A stretch of DNA of 64,000 nucleotides from VRUE01 sp036379955 (GCA_036379955.1 DASVFR010000010.1:1-64000); one strand, 5' to 3'; counted from the stretch's first letter, positions 35,029-43,551 are shown. Notes: generated by a model from the letters alone, not told the origin. Numbers and translations are program-made.

Positions 35029-36105
35029 TCAGAATCCGTGGCTGGAAAGGCGCAGGCCCCCTCGGTGCTTCTCACCGCTGATCGCTCTCAGCGCCGGCAC
35101 CATCTCGCTGGTGACCAGCCCTTGCTCGGCGGTGAGCTCGTCGACGATCTCGAAGGCGGAGGCGATTCGGTCGGGGGAGTCGACGACGACGGTTACCATC
35201 GGGACGTGGCGGCGAAGCTGGAGGAGGCGGTCGCCGTGGGGGGCGTGGTCGCCGTGGAAGCCCCAGATGCCTCGTAGGGAGGTGGCGCCGGCGGCGCCGG
35301 ATTCGCGCAGGCGGTGGACGAGGGCGGAGTGGATCGGTCGCTTGCCTTGCGTCGCGGCCTCGGAGGTGTAGACCATCAGCTTCTGCCAGACGTCCATCCC
35401 GTGCTCGTCCTTCGAGGGCAGCGCGTGGGGGCGCTCGATCGGCTCGCCGTCGCGCTTGCAGACCCGCACCCGCTCCAGAGTGAGCAGCGGCCGGCGCAGG
35501 AGGGCGCCGAGCTCCGACAGGACGCGGGCGATCCGCTCTCCCGAGCCGACGGCGATCACCATCGTCGGCACCTCGCGGTTGCGGGAAAGGAAGCCGGCGC
35601 GCTCGCGCTCGCCACGGGCGGTCCCGTCGACGCCGAGCAGCGCCGTCGCCCCGGCGATCCCGCGGCGATGCAGCAGGTCGCAGATCGCGACGAAGGCGGG
35701 CTTCCCGTCGACCTTCTCTTGGCGTCCCACGTAGACGGTCAGCTTCGTCGCCTCGCGCAGCTCCTCGGGAAGCGCGAGCTCGCCGATCTCGCCGCTCAGC
35801 AGGCGGGCGCGCTCGAGCGTGATCAGGCCGCGGCGCTTCATCGCCGCCACGTCGTCCAGCACGGCCTCGATCCGCTCCCGCGCGTCGACCGCGACCGAGA
35901 CGACCGGCAGGTCCTCGGAGAGGCTGAGCAGGCGATCGGTGCGCAGGTGGTGCTTGAGGCCGAACCCCTCGGCGCCGCGCAGCAGGACGCTGGTCTCGAT
36001 CTTCGTGCGCCCGTAGAGGTCGAGCAGCGCGTCGGCGACCAGCTCGCCGTCGACCCGGTCGCGCTCGCCGAAGTAGGTCGTGAGCTTGAGGCAGTCCTCG
36101 TTCAC
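35029..36105 (-). CDS. Triple DUF190 protein
   Basis: A 358-residue protein made of three tandem DUF190 domains, beginning near residues 7, 121 and 242 (KLTTYFGE, KLTVYVGR, KLMVYTSE). Single DUF190 proteins are P-II-like and often sit next to CrcB. The GTG start overlaps the stop of the upstream crcB gene by 4 bases, so it is cotranscribed with the two fluoride channel genes. A sensing or gating role for the channel is a reasonable guess only. Confidence 0.88.
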   Translation of the reverse strand: MNEDCLKLTTYFGERDRVDGELVADALLDLYGRTKIETSVLLRGAEGFGLKHHLRTDRLLSLSEDLPVVSVAVDARERIEAVLDDVAAMKRRGLITLERARLLSGEIGELALPEELREATKLTVYVGRQEKVDGKPAFVAICDLLHRRGIAGATALLGVDGTARGERERAGFLSRNREVPTMVIAVGSGERIARVLSELGALLRRPLLTLERVRVCKRDGEPIERPHALPSKDEHGMDVWQKLMVYTSEAATQGKRPIHSALVHRLRESGAAGATSLRGIWGFHGDHAPHGDRLLQLRRHVPMVTVVVDSPDRIASAFEIVDELTAEQGLVTSEMVPALRAISGEKHRGGLRLSSHGF

Positions 36106-36467
36106 AGAAGCCCTCCGAGCGCGCGGCCGAGCGCCGCGGCGGCGAGGCCGACGGCGACGCTGACGAGGACGTTGGCGAGGGCCAGCCCCCACTCGCTGTC
36201 CTCGCCGAGCCTGTGCGTCTCCAGCATCCAAGTGGAGAAGGTCGTGTAGGAGCCGATGGTGGCGGTGCCGGCGAGCAGAAAGGCGTCGCCTTCCAGCGAG
36301 GCGCCGAGCAGGATCCCGAGCACGAAGGCTCCACTGACGTTCACCGCCAGCGTGCCGAGGGGGAAGTCACGGCCGGCGCGCGAGGCGACCGTGACGTCGA
36401 GCAGGAAACGGCCGAGCGCGCCGACGCCGCCGAGCGCGGCGATCCCCAGCCAGAGGAGCGGGTTCAC
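36102..36467 (-). CDS. crcB: Fluoride channel CrcB/Fluc, first subunit of a pair
   Basis: A 121-residue membrane protein that exports fluoride as a dimer. Four hydrophobic helices are visible, with the family motifs GGVGALGRFLLD, GTLAVNVSGAFVLG and GSYTTFSTWMLE. It overlaps the second crcB gene and the DUF190 gene by 4 bases each. Two unequal subunits, one in each gene, suggest an obligate heterodimer. No fluoride riboswitch consensus is visible upstream of the pair. Confidence 0.92.
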   Translation of the reverse strand: MNPLLWLGIAALGGVGALGRFLLDVTVASRAGRDFPLGTLAVNVSGAFVLGILLGASLEGDAFLLAGTATIGSYTTFSTWMLETHRLGEDSEWGLALANVLVSVAVGLAAAALGRALGGLL

Positions 36468-36865
36468 GTCCCCACCCGCGGTCTGCGCACCAACGTGGTC
36501 GAGACGTAGACCCCGGCGAAGCCGGCGAGCACCGAGCCGATGCCGTAGGTGGCCGCGAGCCCATAGCGGCCGGCGTCGAACATCTTCAACAGCTCGACCT
36601 GGACCGTCGAGAACGTCGTCAGGGCGCCGCAGAGGCCAGTGCCGAGCAGCGGCCGGCGGTAGGTCGAGAGCGGCAGCCGCTCCTGCAGCCTGGTGGCGAA
36701 GTAGCCGAGCGCGAAAGCGCCGGCCACGTTGACGAGGAACGTCGCCCAGGGCCAGGCGGGCGAGCCGCCGCCGAGGACTTCGACCACCCCCACCCGCAGC
36801 ATGGACCCGGCGGCGCCGCCGGCGAAGATCGCCGCCAGCTCGCGTCGGTCAGTGAAGGTCCACAC
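36464..36865 (-). CDS. crcB: Fluoride channel CrcB/Fluc, second subunit of a pair
   Basis: A 133-residue partner of the adjacent crcB gene, with four helices and motifs GGAAGSMLRVGV, WATFLVNVAGAFALGYFATR and CGALTTFSTVQVELLK. It starts with GTG after the Shine-Dalgarno AAAGGAG at 36875-36881. It is the first gene of the crcB-crcB-DUF190 operon. Confidence 0.92.
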   Translation of the reverse strand: MWTFTDRRELAAIFAGGAAGSMLRVGVVEVLGGGSPAWPWATFLVNVAGAFALGYFATRLQERLPLSTYRRPLLGTGLCGALTTFSTVQVELLKMFDAGRYGLAATYGIGSVLAGFAGVYVSTTLVRRPRVGT

Positions 36866-36885
36866 AGCGCAGGCTCCTTTCGCCC

Positions 36886-37152
36886 ATGGCGTTCTCGGCG
36901 GAGAAGCCTTTCAGAGCGCGTTACGCTCTCGCCTTGCCGGACGAGGGGATCAGAGTGCGACGGGCCGAGGCGGGCGACGTGCCGGCGGTGCTGGCGCTGT
37001 GGGAACGCGAACGAAGCGGGCACCTGCGCGACCGCGGCGCCCGTCGCGTCACCGCCCTCGTCGCCTTCGAGGACGAGCGGGCAGGGGGATTCTGGGAGGC
37101 CGTCGGCTACCCGCGCGATCGCGAGATCGGCCGGCGGGTGCGGAATCTCTGA
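36886..37152 (+). pseudogene. GNAT acetyltransferase remnant with central deletion
   Basis: The 88-residue frame keeps the N-terminal GNAT strand (IRVRRAEAGDVPAVLALW) and the C-terminal part (ARRVTALVAFEDERAGGFWEAVGY), but the central acetyl-CoA-binding region with Q/RxxGxG/A is missing. The two ends are joined in frame. It is probably inactive. The true start may be nearer 36934. It is divergent from the crcB operon. Confidence 0.6.
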
Positions 37153-37295
37153 AGTCGGCCCTCAGGGCGCCGGCTTGCGCGCTCCGAAGGCGGCGAAGCC
37201 CGGCTGCGGCCCCACCCACGCCTCGACGTCCTGGTCCGGACGCAGGGCGCGGAAGGGACCCGCGCAGACGTTGGCGGGCCGGCTTGCCATCGCCA

Positions 37296-38699
37296 TCAGG
37301 AAGGCTCGGAGACCTCGACCCGGCCCTCCGCCGCGGCAGCCTTCAGCGCCTCGTAGTCGCGCTCGTTCTGGTCGGCATAGGCCTCGGCGAAGGCAGCCAT
37401 CGCCACGTCGAATTTGTCGCTCTTGCCGAGGTAGGCGGCGATCGCGATGCGATCGCCGCTGCGGGCGTGAGCGTGGGCGAGAGTGGTGCCGCAGATCTGG
37501 GCGTAGGCGGTCATGGCTTTCGGGTCCATGCCCTCGACCCTCGCCGAGCCCTTCTGATCCCAGAGCTGGCGCACGTAGAAGTCGCGCTGCTTGCCGTCGA
37601 GGCCCTTCGCTTTGACCCAGCCGAGCAGGATGTCGCTGGCGGTCTGAGTGAGGCGCTGGCCCTGCACCACCCGCTCGCCCTGGTTCTCGAAGGGGCTCGG
37701 CTTCGCGTAGGGCTCGAGCACGGACCGCTGGGCTTCCTTGGCCTGGAGGAAGAGGGGATCGCCGCCGTCGCGGCCCAGCAACAGCGCGACGAAGGCGCGC
37801 GTGCCGACGCTGCCCACCCCCACCACCTTGAGCGCCGCGTCGACGAAGCGGTAGCTGTCGAGCAGGACCCGGCGATCCTCCGAAAGCGTGTCGCGGTAGG
37901 CGGCGAGCACCTCCAGCACCCGCGCTTCCACGTCGTCGCGGGTGTCCTCGACCAGGTCGCCCATCGGCACTATCAGCGGCGGTTCGCTGACGATGCGCGG
38001 TTCGCCGTCCACTTCGTGGGTCAGCTTCGAGAGGGCGCGCATCCTGTCCTTCGCCTGGGTCTTGGCCAGGTTGCGCCTGAAGGCCTCGCGCTCCTTCTTG
38101 CCGGCCGCGGCGCCCCAGCGCTCGGCGACCGTCGACACGTCCATCTTCGTGTACCAGACGTCGAGGTTGCCGAGCTCGGCCAGTCGCCGCATCGCCGCCC
38201 GGTACTCCTCGGCCATCGCGGCGACGATCGCCCGCCGCTCGCGCCTGCCGAAGGCGCTCGCCCGTCCGGCGACGGCGAAGCTGGCGGCGAGTCGCATCAC
38301 GTCCCACTCCCACGGGCCAGGCAGCGTCTCGTCGAAGTCGTTGACGTCGAAGACGAGCTCGCGGTCGGGCGAGGCGAAGGCGCCGAAGTTGGAGAGGTGG
38401 GCGTCGCCGCAGAGCTGCGCCTCGAAGCCGCTGCGCGGGGAGCCGGCCAGGTCGGCCGCCATCACCGCGGCGGCGCCCCGGTAGAAGGCGAAGGGCGAGG
38501 CGAGCATGCGGCCGTAGCGCAGCGGCACCAGCTGGCCGACACGGGTCACGGCCTGACGCTCGAGCAGCTCAACCGGGTCGGCGCGGTCGGCGGCCGGTGC
38601 CCACCCCGCGTGGTCGGAGCGCGGGGCGGCGCGGCGTGCGGCGCGGCCGGCTTCGGCCCGCTCGGCCGGGGTCGCGGCGCTGTGCGGCACGGGCTTCAT
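37296..38699 (-). CDS. DUF2252 family protein
   Basis: A 467-residue cytoplasmic protein of a kinase-like fold family. Characteristic segments are FYRGAAAVMAADLA, CGDAHLSNFGAFASPD (catalytic-loop-like), FDVNDFDETLPGPWEWDVMRLAAS (DFG-like) and VGVGSVGTRAF. The resemblance to aminoglycoside phosphotransferase folds is known, but no substrate has been shown. It stands alone, with 143 bases on its 3' side. Confidence 0.88.
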   Translation of the reverse strand: MKPVPHSAATPAERAEAGRAARRAAPRSDHAGWAPAADRADPVELLERQAVTRVGQLVPLRYGRMLASPFAFYRGAAAVMAADLAGSPRSGFEAQLCGDAHLSNFGAFASPDRELVFDVNDFDETLPGPWEWDVMRLAASFAVAGRASAFGRRERRAIVAAMAEEYRAAMRRLAELGNLDVWYTKMDVSTVAERWGAAAGKKEREAFRRNLAKTQAKDRMRALSKLTHEVDGEPRIVSEPPLIVPMGDLVEDTRDDVEARVLEVLAAYRDTLSEDRRVLLDSYRFVDAALKVVGVGSVGTRAFVALLLGRDGGDPLFLQAKEAQRSVLEPYAKPSPFENQGERVVQGQRLTQTASDILLGWVKAKGLDGKQRDFYVRQLWDQKGSARVEGMDPKAMTAYAQICGTTLAHAHARSGDRIAIAAYLGKSDKFDVAMAAFAEAYADQNERDYEALKAAAAEGRVEVSEPS

Positions 38700-38747
38700 G
38701 TTAGGCGGGTGCCGAGCTCGGGCGAGCCGGCGCCGTAGGGCCCGGCA

Positions 38748-39065
38748 CTAGAGCCCCAGCAGCTGTTTCTTCTTGGCCTCGAAGTCCTCGGGCGAGATCA
38801 CGCCCTCGTCGCGGAGCTTGGCCAGCTTCTCGAGCTCGACCGTGTAGTCGCCGGCGGTGGCAGCGGGCGCCGAAGCCACCTGCGGAGGCGCTTCTTCGAC
38901 CGGCGCTTCTTCCCCGCCCGCGGGCTGGAAGTCCTGGCGCGCGCCCATCTTCTCCTGCACGTAGGAGCGGCGGCGCTGCATCCGCGACATCGTCCTGTAC
39001 TGCTGGCGGGTCCGCATCCGCATCGCCGCCCGGTTGGCGAGCAGGCCTCCTTCGCCTAGTCCCAT
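38748..39065 (-). CDS. SHOCT-domain small protein
   Basis: A 105-residue protein. The N-terminal half is basic and Met/Arg-rich (MRMRTRQQYRTMSRMQRRR), a Pro/Glu-rich linker follows, and the C-terminal SHOCT motif reads LEKLAKLRDEGVISPEDFEA. SHOCT is a short helical module found at protein ends, perhaps for oligomerisation. Its start overlaps the stop of the next gene upstream by one base, so the two are coupled. Confidence 0.8.
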   Translation of the reverse strand: MGLGEGGLLANRAAMRMRTRQQYRTMSRMQRRRSYVQEKMGARQDFQPAGGEEAPVEEAPPQVASAPAATAGDYTVELEKLAKLRDEGVISPEDFEAKKKQLLGL

Positions 39066-39583
39066 CAGGCATCGTCTCCTTCCATCTGCTCCAGCTCCTC
39101 CGACATCGCCAGCAGCTCGGCGCCGACGAAGGCGACCGTCTCCGGCGTCAGGAAGCCCTCGCCGAGCGGCACCCCGCCGGCGTCGCGGACTGCGTTTTTG
39201 AAGCGGCGCGCCCAGACGTGCTCGACCAGGAGGACGCCGGCGGCGTGACCGGCGGGCAGGTTGGCCGCGATCGCCTCGATCTGCTCGCGGCCGAGCCCGA
39301 AGGCGTGGCCGCCGAGCGCCTCGGCGGTATCCGCGGGGCCGTCGCCGTCGCCCTCGAACTCGAAGCCGAGCAGGGCGCCGACGATTCCGCCCAGGTCCTC
39401 GCCCTGGTAGTCGAGGGCGACGAGGTCTCCGTCCTCCTCCTTGGCGACGAAGAGCAGGTCGAGGATGCGGATCGTGCCCTCGCCCTCGAGCCGGGTCAGC
39501 TCGGCCATGATCCTGCCTTCGAAGTTGGCCTCTGGGCCGAAGCCGATCGCCAGCAGCTGCACGGGTCCGATCTGCGCGCTCAT
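39065..39583 (-). CDS. DUF1269/DUF6325-like protein
   Basis: A 172-residue protein with an alpha-beta pattern: GPVQLLAIGFGPEANFEGRI, IRILDLLFVAKEEDGDL and a C-terminal region with AGVLLVEHVWARRFKNAV. It resembles actinobacterial DUF1269 or DUF6325 proteins, usually found next to SHOCT proteins, as here. The function is not known. The ATG at 39583 is preferred; an in-frame ATG six codons upstream at 39601 is possible. Confidence 0.72.
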   Translation of the reverse strand: MSAQIGPVQLLAIGFGPEANFEGRIMAELTRLEGEGTIRILDLLFVAKEEDGDLVALDYQGEDLGGIVGALLGFEFEGDGDGPADTAEALGGHAFGLGREQIEAIAANLPAGHAAGVLLVEHVWARRFKNAVRDAGGVPLGEGFLTPETVAFVGAELLAMSEELEQMEGDDA

Positions 39584-39623
39584 TCGCCGGGAGTCTTCCA
39601 TACGCGGGCAGCCGACCGTCGGG

Positions 39624-40070
39624 TCAGGCCGCGCAGCGCTCGCAGAGCCCCCGCAGGACGACGTCGTGTTCGGTGACCTCGAAGCTCATCTCCTCCGAGA
39701 CCCGCTCCAGCGCCCGCTCGAGCTTCGGGTCCTCGAAGGGGACCATGCGGCCGCAGTGGCGACAGATCGCGTGATGGTGGTGCTCGCCATCCGGCTCGAC
39801 CCGCTCGAACCCGGCCGTCCCCCGGGTCACCTCGACGCGCTGCACCAGGCCGAGCCCCTCGAGCTGCTCCAGCGCCCGGTAGACGCTGGCGCGGCCGACG
39901 GTGGGGCGGCGACGGCGCAGCTCGTCGTCGAGCTCGATCGCCGTGACCGCGCACTCATGGCGGGCGAGCGCCTCGACGACCGCGGTGCGGGCGCCGCCGC
40001 GGCGGAAGCCCGCCTCGCGCAGGGCGGCGAGAGCGTGCTCGGACCAGGCGCTGTCGGCCTTCGCTGCCAT
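39624..40070 (-). CDS. zur: Zinc uptake regulator (Fur family, Zur)
   Basis: A 148-residue Fur-family repressor. It has the winged helix with GRASVYRALEQLEGLGLV, the regulatory His cluster GEHHHHAICRHCG, and two CxxC motifs (CRHC and CERC) for the structural zinc. Its place as last gene of the zinc uptake operon and the box in front of that operon suggest zinc-loaded Zur closes its own transcription. It starts one base after the stop of the permease gene. Confidence 0.88.
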   Translation of the reverse strand: MAAKADSAWSEHALAALREAGFRRGGARTAVVEALARHECAVTAIELDDELRRRRPTVGRASVYRALEQLEGLGLVQRVEVTRGTAGFERVEPDGEHHHHAICRHCGRMVPFEDPKLERALERVSEEMSFEVTEHDVVLRGLCERCAA

Positions 40071-40071
40071 C

Positions 40072-40917
40072 TCAGCCGATCGTAGCCCCCGCCGGGAGGA
40101 GCGTCCGGCCGCGGCGGATGGCGCGCAGGCGCCCGAGCGGCAACGAGAGCAGGTAGACGACGACGATCGCCAGCGCCACCGAGGCGCCGCCGGCGGTCCC
40201 GGCGTAGTAGGAGAGGTATAGGCCGGCGGTCCCGGCCAGCGCGGCCAGCGCGGCGGCGAGCAGCATCGTCGCCGGCATCCGCTCGCTGAGCTGGCGCGCG
40301 GCCGCGGCCGGGCCGACGAAGACGGCGACGACGAGCAGGTTGCCGAGGCCCTGGACCGCAATCGCGATCCCGGCGGCGAGCAGGACGAGCAGCGCCACGT
40401 CGGCGAGCGTCGGCGAGACGCCGAGCGCCGGTGCCCCACCGCGGTCGAAGCCGGCGACCAGCAGGCGACCGTGCAGGAGGCGCAGGGCAATCGCGGCGAA
40501 GGCGACGAAGGCGGTCGCGGTCGCCACGTCGGCGCCGGTGACGCCGAAGACGTCGCCGAAGAGCAGCGACTCGATCCCCGGCGGCGAGCGCGGCGAGAGC
40601 GCCAGCAGGGCGCCGAGGCCGAACATCGTCGTCACCACGACGGCGATCGCGCCTTCGCGGCCGACTCCGGCGACGCGGGCGGCGAGCGCGATCGCCAGCG
40701 CCGCGAGGACGATCGCCGGGGTGGCGCCGAGCAGCAGGGGGACGCCGGCGATCGCGGCGAGGACGAGGCCCGGGAAGATCGAGTGGGCGAGCGACTCGGC
40801 CGCGTAGGAGAAGCCGTAGAGGACGACCCAGCAGCCGATCGCGCCGCCGGCCGCGCCGAGCAGGACGACCTCGGCGAGGGCGCGCTGCATGAAAGGTTCC
40901 TGCAGGGGCGCCAGCAT
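40072..40917 (-). CDS. znuB: Zinc ABC transporter permease (ZnuB)
   Basis: A 281-residue permease of the ABC-3 family with about eight hydrophobic segments. The family pattern is clear in GCWVVLYGFSYAAESLAHSIFPGLVLA and in the C-terminal VQGLGNLLVVAVFVGPAAAARQLSERM. It is the second permease of this operon; the first is fused to the binding protein. It lies two bases after znuC. Confidence 0.93.
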   Translation of the reverse strand: MLAPLQEPFMQRALAEVVLLGAAGGAIGCWVVLYGFSYAAESLAHSIFPGLVLAAIAGVPLLLGATPAIVLAALAIALAARVAGVGREGAIAVVVTTMFGLGALLALSPRSPPGIESLLFGDVFGVTGADVATATAFVAFAAIALRLLHGRLLVAGFDRGGAPALGVSPTLADVALLVLLAAGIAIAVQGLGNLLVVAVFVGPAAAARQLSERMPATMLLAAALAALAGTAGLYLSYYAGTAGGASVALAIVVVYLLSLPLGRLRAIRRGRTLLPAGATIG

Positions 40918-40919
40918 CG

Positions 40920-41690
40920 TCAGTGGCCGTGCCCGTGGTCGTGATGGTGATGCGGCGGCAGGATCGCGCGGCCTCCGCGGGGCCCCGGCAGCTCGACGAT
41001 CGCGCCGCCATAGGTCGCCTCCAGCACGCCGACGTCGGCGAGCACCTCGGCCGGGGGGCCGAATGCGACCTGGCGGCCGGCGAGGCAGAGGACGAGGTCG
41101 CAGGCCCGGGCCTGCTCGAGGTCGTGGGTGGCGATCGCGACTCCCCTCCCCTCCCGCGCCAGCTCGGCGATCAGCGCTTCCAGGCGCTCGGAGCTGGGCC
41201 GGTCAAGGCCGGAGAAGGGCTCGTCGAGGAGCAGGACGCGGGCGTCCTGGACGAGGGCGCGGGCAATCAGGACGCGCTGGCGTTGACCGCCGGAGAGCTT
41301 GCCGAAGGTCTCCGGCGCGAGGTCGGCGAGGCCGACCCGGTCGAGCGCCCGGGCCGCCGCCGCGCGCTCGCGCCGTCCCGGGCGCCGCCACCAGGGCAGC
41401 CCGGCGAGGGTGCCCATCGTCGCCACGTCGAGCGCCGAGACCGGGTAGTCGAGGCGGGAGCGCTCGGTCTGGGGCACGGTCCCGCAGGCGGCATGCACCG
41501 CGAGCGTCCCGGCCAGCGGTCGCAGCTCGCCGAGGATCGCGCGCAGCAGCGTCGTCTTGCCGCCCCCGTTGGAGCCGAGCAGGGCGAGGCGCTGGCCCTC
41601 GCGCAGGGCGAACTGCACGCCGGAGATCGCCGGCGCGGCGTCGTAGCCCGCCGCGAACCCGACGGCCTCGATCAGCGGCTCGGCCGGCAT
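40920..41690 (-). CDS. znuC: Zinc ABC transporter ATPase (ZnuC), with His-rich tail
   Basis: A 256-residue ABC ATPase. Walker A is LLGSNGGGKTTLL, the signature LSGGQRQRVLIA, Walker B VLLLDEPFSGLD, and the H-loop ATHD. The ending PPHHHHDHGHGH is a likely zinc-binding tail, suggesting feedback sensing of cytoplasmic zinc. The ATG at 41690 overlaps the fusion gene by 19 bases; a longer reading upstream is shadow sequence. Confidence 0.93.
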   Translation of the reverse strand: MPAEPLIEAVGFAAGYDAAPAISGVQFALREGQRLALLGSNGGGKTTLLRAILGELRPLAGTLAVHAACGTVPQTERSRLDYPVSALDVATMGTLAGLPWWRRPGRRERAAAARALDRVGLADLAPETFGKLSGGQRQRVLIARALVQDARVLLLDEPFSGLDRPSSERLEALIAELAREGRGVAIATHDLEQARACDLVLCLAGRQVAFGPPAEVLADVGVLEATYGGAIVELPGPRGGRAILPPHHHHDHGHGH

Positions 41691-43417
41691 CCCCGCCTCC
41701 CCCCGGTGAAGCCGCGCACCATCGCGTCGGCGTTGGCCGCCTCCATGGTCAGGTAGGTGGCGCCGTCCGAGCCGGCCGGGCCGAGCGTGTCGCCGTAGAG
41801 CGTGTACTCGGAGCTGGCGCCGGTCTGTTCGGCGATCGCATCGGCGACCTTGGAGCTGAGCGAGCTCTCGGGGAAGACGGCTTTCACGCCTTCGCGTTCG
41901 ATCAGGTCGACGAGCCCGCTGAGGTCCTTGGCCGAGGGCTGCGCCTCGGTTGCCTGCGAGGGGATCACGGCGCCGACGACGTCGATCCCGTAGCGACGGG
42001 CGAAGTAGCCGAAGGCGTCGTGGTCGGTGACCAGCTTGCGCTGCGCAACGGGAACAGAGGACATACAGCGAGCGATGCCGTCGTCGAGGACGCGCAGCCG
42101 CGCCAGGTAAGCGCCGGCGCGGCGTTCGAAGACGCGACGGTGGGCAGGATCGGCGGCGGCGAAGCGGCGCTCGATCGCGCGCACCGCGGCCTCGGCGTTG
42201 CGCGGGTCGTGCCACCAGTGCGGGTCGTAGCGGGACGCCTCGGCACCGCTCGCCTCGCCCGGCAGCCGGTCGGGGACGACGGCGCCGAGGTCGATGACCG
42301 GCGCGTCGCCGTCGCCGTCGGCGACGACCTGGTCGATCCAGCCGTCGAGCTCGTCGCCGTTGGCGAGGACGAGGTCGGCCTCGGCCGCGGCGACTACGTC
42401 GCTGGGACGCGGTTCGTAGGCATGCGGGTCCGTGTTCGGTTGCAGGATCTGGTGGACGTCGACGGCGGGGCCGCCGACCTGGCTGGCGAAGTCGGCGATC
42501 TGGGTCGTGGTCGCGACGACGTCGAGCTTGCCGTCGTCGCCGCCGGAGGAGCCGGCGCAGCCGGCGAGAAGGAGCGCGGCGGTGGCCGCACCCACCGCGA
42601 GGGGGCGATCGCCGCGTACCCGCGCCAACGCCCGCTCGGCGGCGGCGAGGGCGAAGACGGCGCCGGCGACGACCGCGATCGTCGCCCCCGGAGGGGCGTC
42701 GGTCTTGACCGAGAGCCAGAGCCCGACCACGCCCTCAGCCATGACCAGGGCGACGCTGGCCAGCTGCCAGGTCCGCATCCGCTCGACGTAGAGGCGCGCG
42801 GTCAGCGCCGGAACGACGAAGAGGGCGGAGACGAGCAGGGCGCCGACGGTCGAGAGCGCGGCGACGATCGCCAGGGCGACGAGGCCGAGCAGCAGTGTGT
42901 CGAGGGCGCGCGGGCCAAGGCCGCGCAGGCGAACGGCGCCGGGGTCGAACCCGGTCGCGAGCCAGCGCTGGCCGAGAAGCAGCGAGGCGAGGACGGCCGC
43001 GCAGGCCGCCACGGCGGCGAGTGCGATGTCGCCGCCATCGACCAGCAGCAGGCTGCCGAAGAGCAGGGTCTCGACGTTGGCGCCGCTGGCGAAGACGTCG
43101 CTGGCGAGGACGACGCCGCCGGCCAGGCAGCCGACGAGGACGATCGCCACAGCCGCATCGCGGCGCTCCTCGCGGCGGCCGAGCAGCGAGGCGCCGAGGC
43201 TGAAGAGCAGGGCGGCGCCCAAGGCGCCGAGCGGAGCGGCGAAACCGAGCCCGTCGGCGAGGACGAGCCCCGGAAAGGCCGCGGTGCCGACCGCGTGCGA
43301 GAAGAAGGCGAGTCCGCGCAGGACGATCCAGGTCCCCAGCAGCCCAGCTGGGACGGCGAGGATCGCGATCTCGATCAGGCCGCGTTGGAGGAAGGGCAGC
43401 TGAAATGGCTCGAGCAC
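41672..43417 (-). CDS. ZnuB-ZnuA fusion: zinc permease joined to zinc-binding protein
   Basis: One 581-residue polypeptide. Residues 1-265 are an ABC-3 permease (GTWIVLRGLAFFSHAVGTAAFPGLVLA). Residues 295-581 are a ZnuA-type solute-binding protein with zinc ligands in NTDPHAYEP, DPHWWHDPRNAE and TDHDAFGYFARRYG and the terminal YGDTLG. Between them is a hydrophobic segment ending in a lipobox, LLLAGC (Cys287), so the protein may be cleaved to a lipoprotein. The gene starts with GTG and is first in the operon. Confidence 0.9.
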   Translation of the reverse strand: MLEPFQLPFLQRGLIEIAILAVPAGLLGTWIVLRGLAFFSHAVGTAAFPGLVLADGLGFAAPLGALGAALLFSLGASLLGRREERRDAAVAIVLVGCLAGGVVLASDVFASGANVETLLFGSLLLVDGGDIALAAVAACAAVLASLLLGQRWLATGFDPGAVRLRGLGPRALDTLLLGLVALAIVAALSTVGALLVSALFVVPALTARLYVERMRTWQLASVALVMAEGVVGLWLSVKTDAPPGATIAVVAGAVFALAAAERALARVRGDRPLAVGAATAALLLAGCAGSSGGDDGKLDVVATTTQIADFASQVGGPAVDVHQILQPNTDPHAYEPRPSDVVAAAEADLVLANGDELDGWIDQVVADGDGDAPVIDLGAVVPDRLPGEASGAEASRYDPHWWHDPRNAEAAVRAIERRFAAADPAHRRVFERRAGAYLARLRVLDDGIARCMSSVPVAQRKLVTDHDAFGYFARRYGIDVVGAVIPSQATEAQPSAKDLSGLVDLIEREGVKAVFPESSLSSKVADAIAEQTGASSEYTLYGDTLGPAGSDGATYLTMEAANADAMVRGFTGGRRGCRPSR

Positions 43418-43432
43418 GGCCCGAGGATTAAA

Positions 43433-43453
43433 TCAAAACGAGACTCGTTTTCA
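43433..43453. promoter_or_regulatory. Zur-type operator of the zinc uptake operon
   Basis: The minus strand reads TGAAAACGAG-T-CTCGTTTTGA, a 21-base palindrome with 9 of 10 arm positions matching, in the shape and composition of Fur/Zur boxes. It lies 15 bases before the GTG start of the fusion gene and overlaps the expected transcription start, just after an AAATAAAAT -10-like region. Confidence 0.85.
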
Positions 43454-43464
43454 TTTTATTTGCC

Positions 43465-43520
43465 AAGCGAACTGCACCAAATCCCTCTTCTGGCAGGTAG
43501 GAATTTGGTGCAGTTCGCTT
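43465..43520. repeat. Perfect 18-bp inverted repeat between the zinc operon and dtd
   Basis: Arms AAGCGAACTGCACCAAAT (43465-43482) and its exact complement (43503-43520) flank a 20-base loop. It sits in the divergent gap between the zinc operon box and dtd. No second copy was recognised, though GGTGCA occurs also in family D arms. Confidence 0.8.
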
Positions 43521-43551
43521 GTAGCGTGCTGTGCATGCGATGGAGAATCAG

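Noticed and set aside
36866..36960. Fluoride riboswitch in front of the crcB pair
   Set aside because: The stretch contains a good ribosome-binding site, but the conserved GGCGATGG... and CTGATG... segments of the crcB motif RNA are not visible.
38709..38748. Cloverleaf-like inverted repeat GTGCCG...CGGCAC between the DUF2252 and SHOCT genes
   Set aside because: Arms are only 6 bp with several short alternative pairings; too weak to set apart from background at this GC content.
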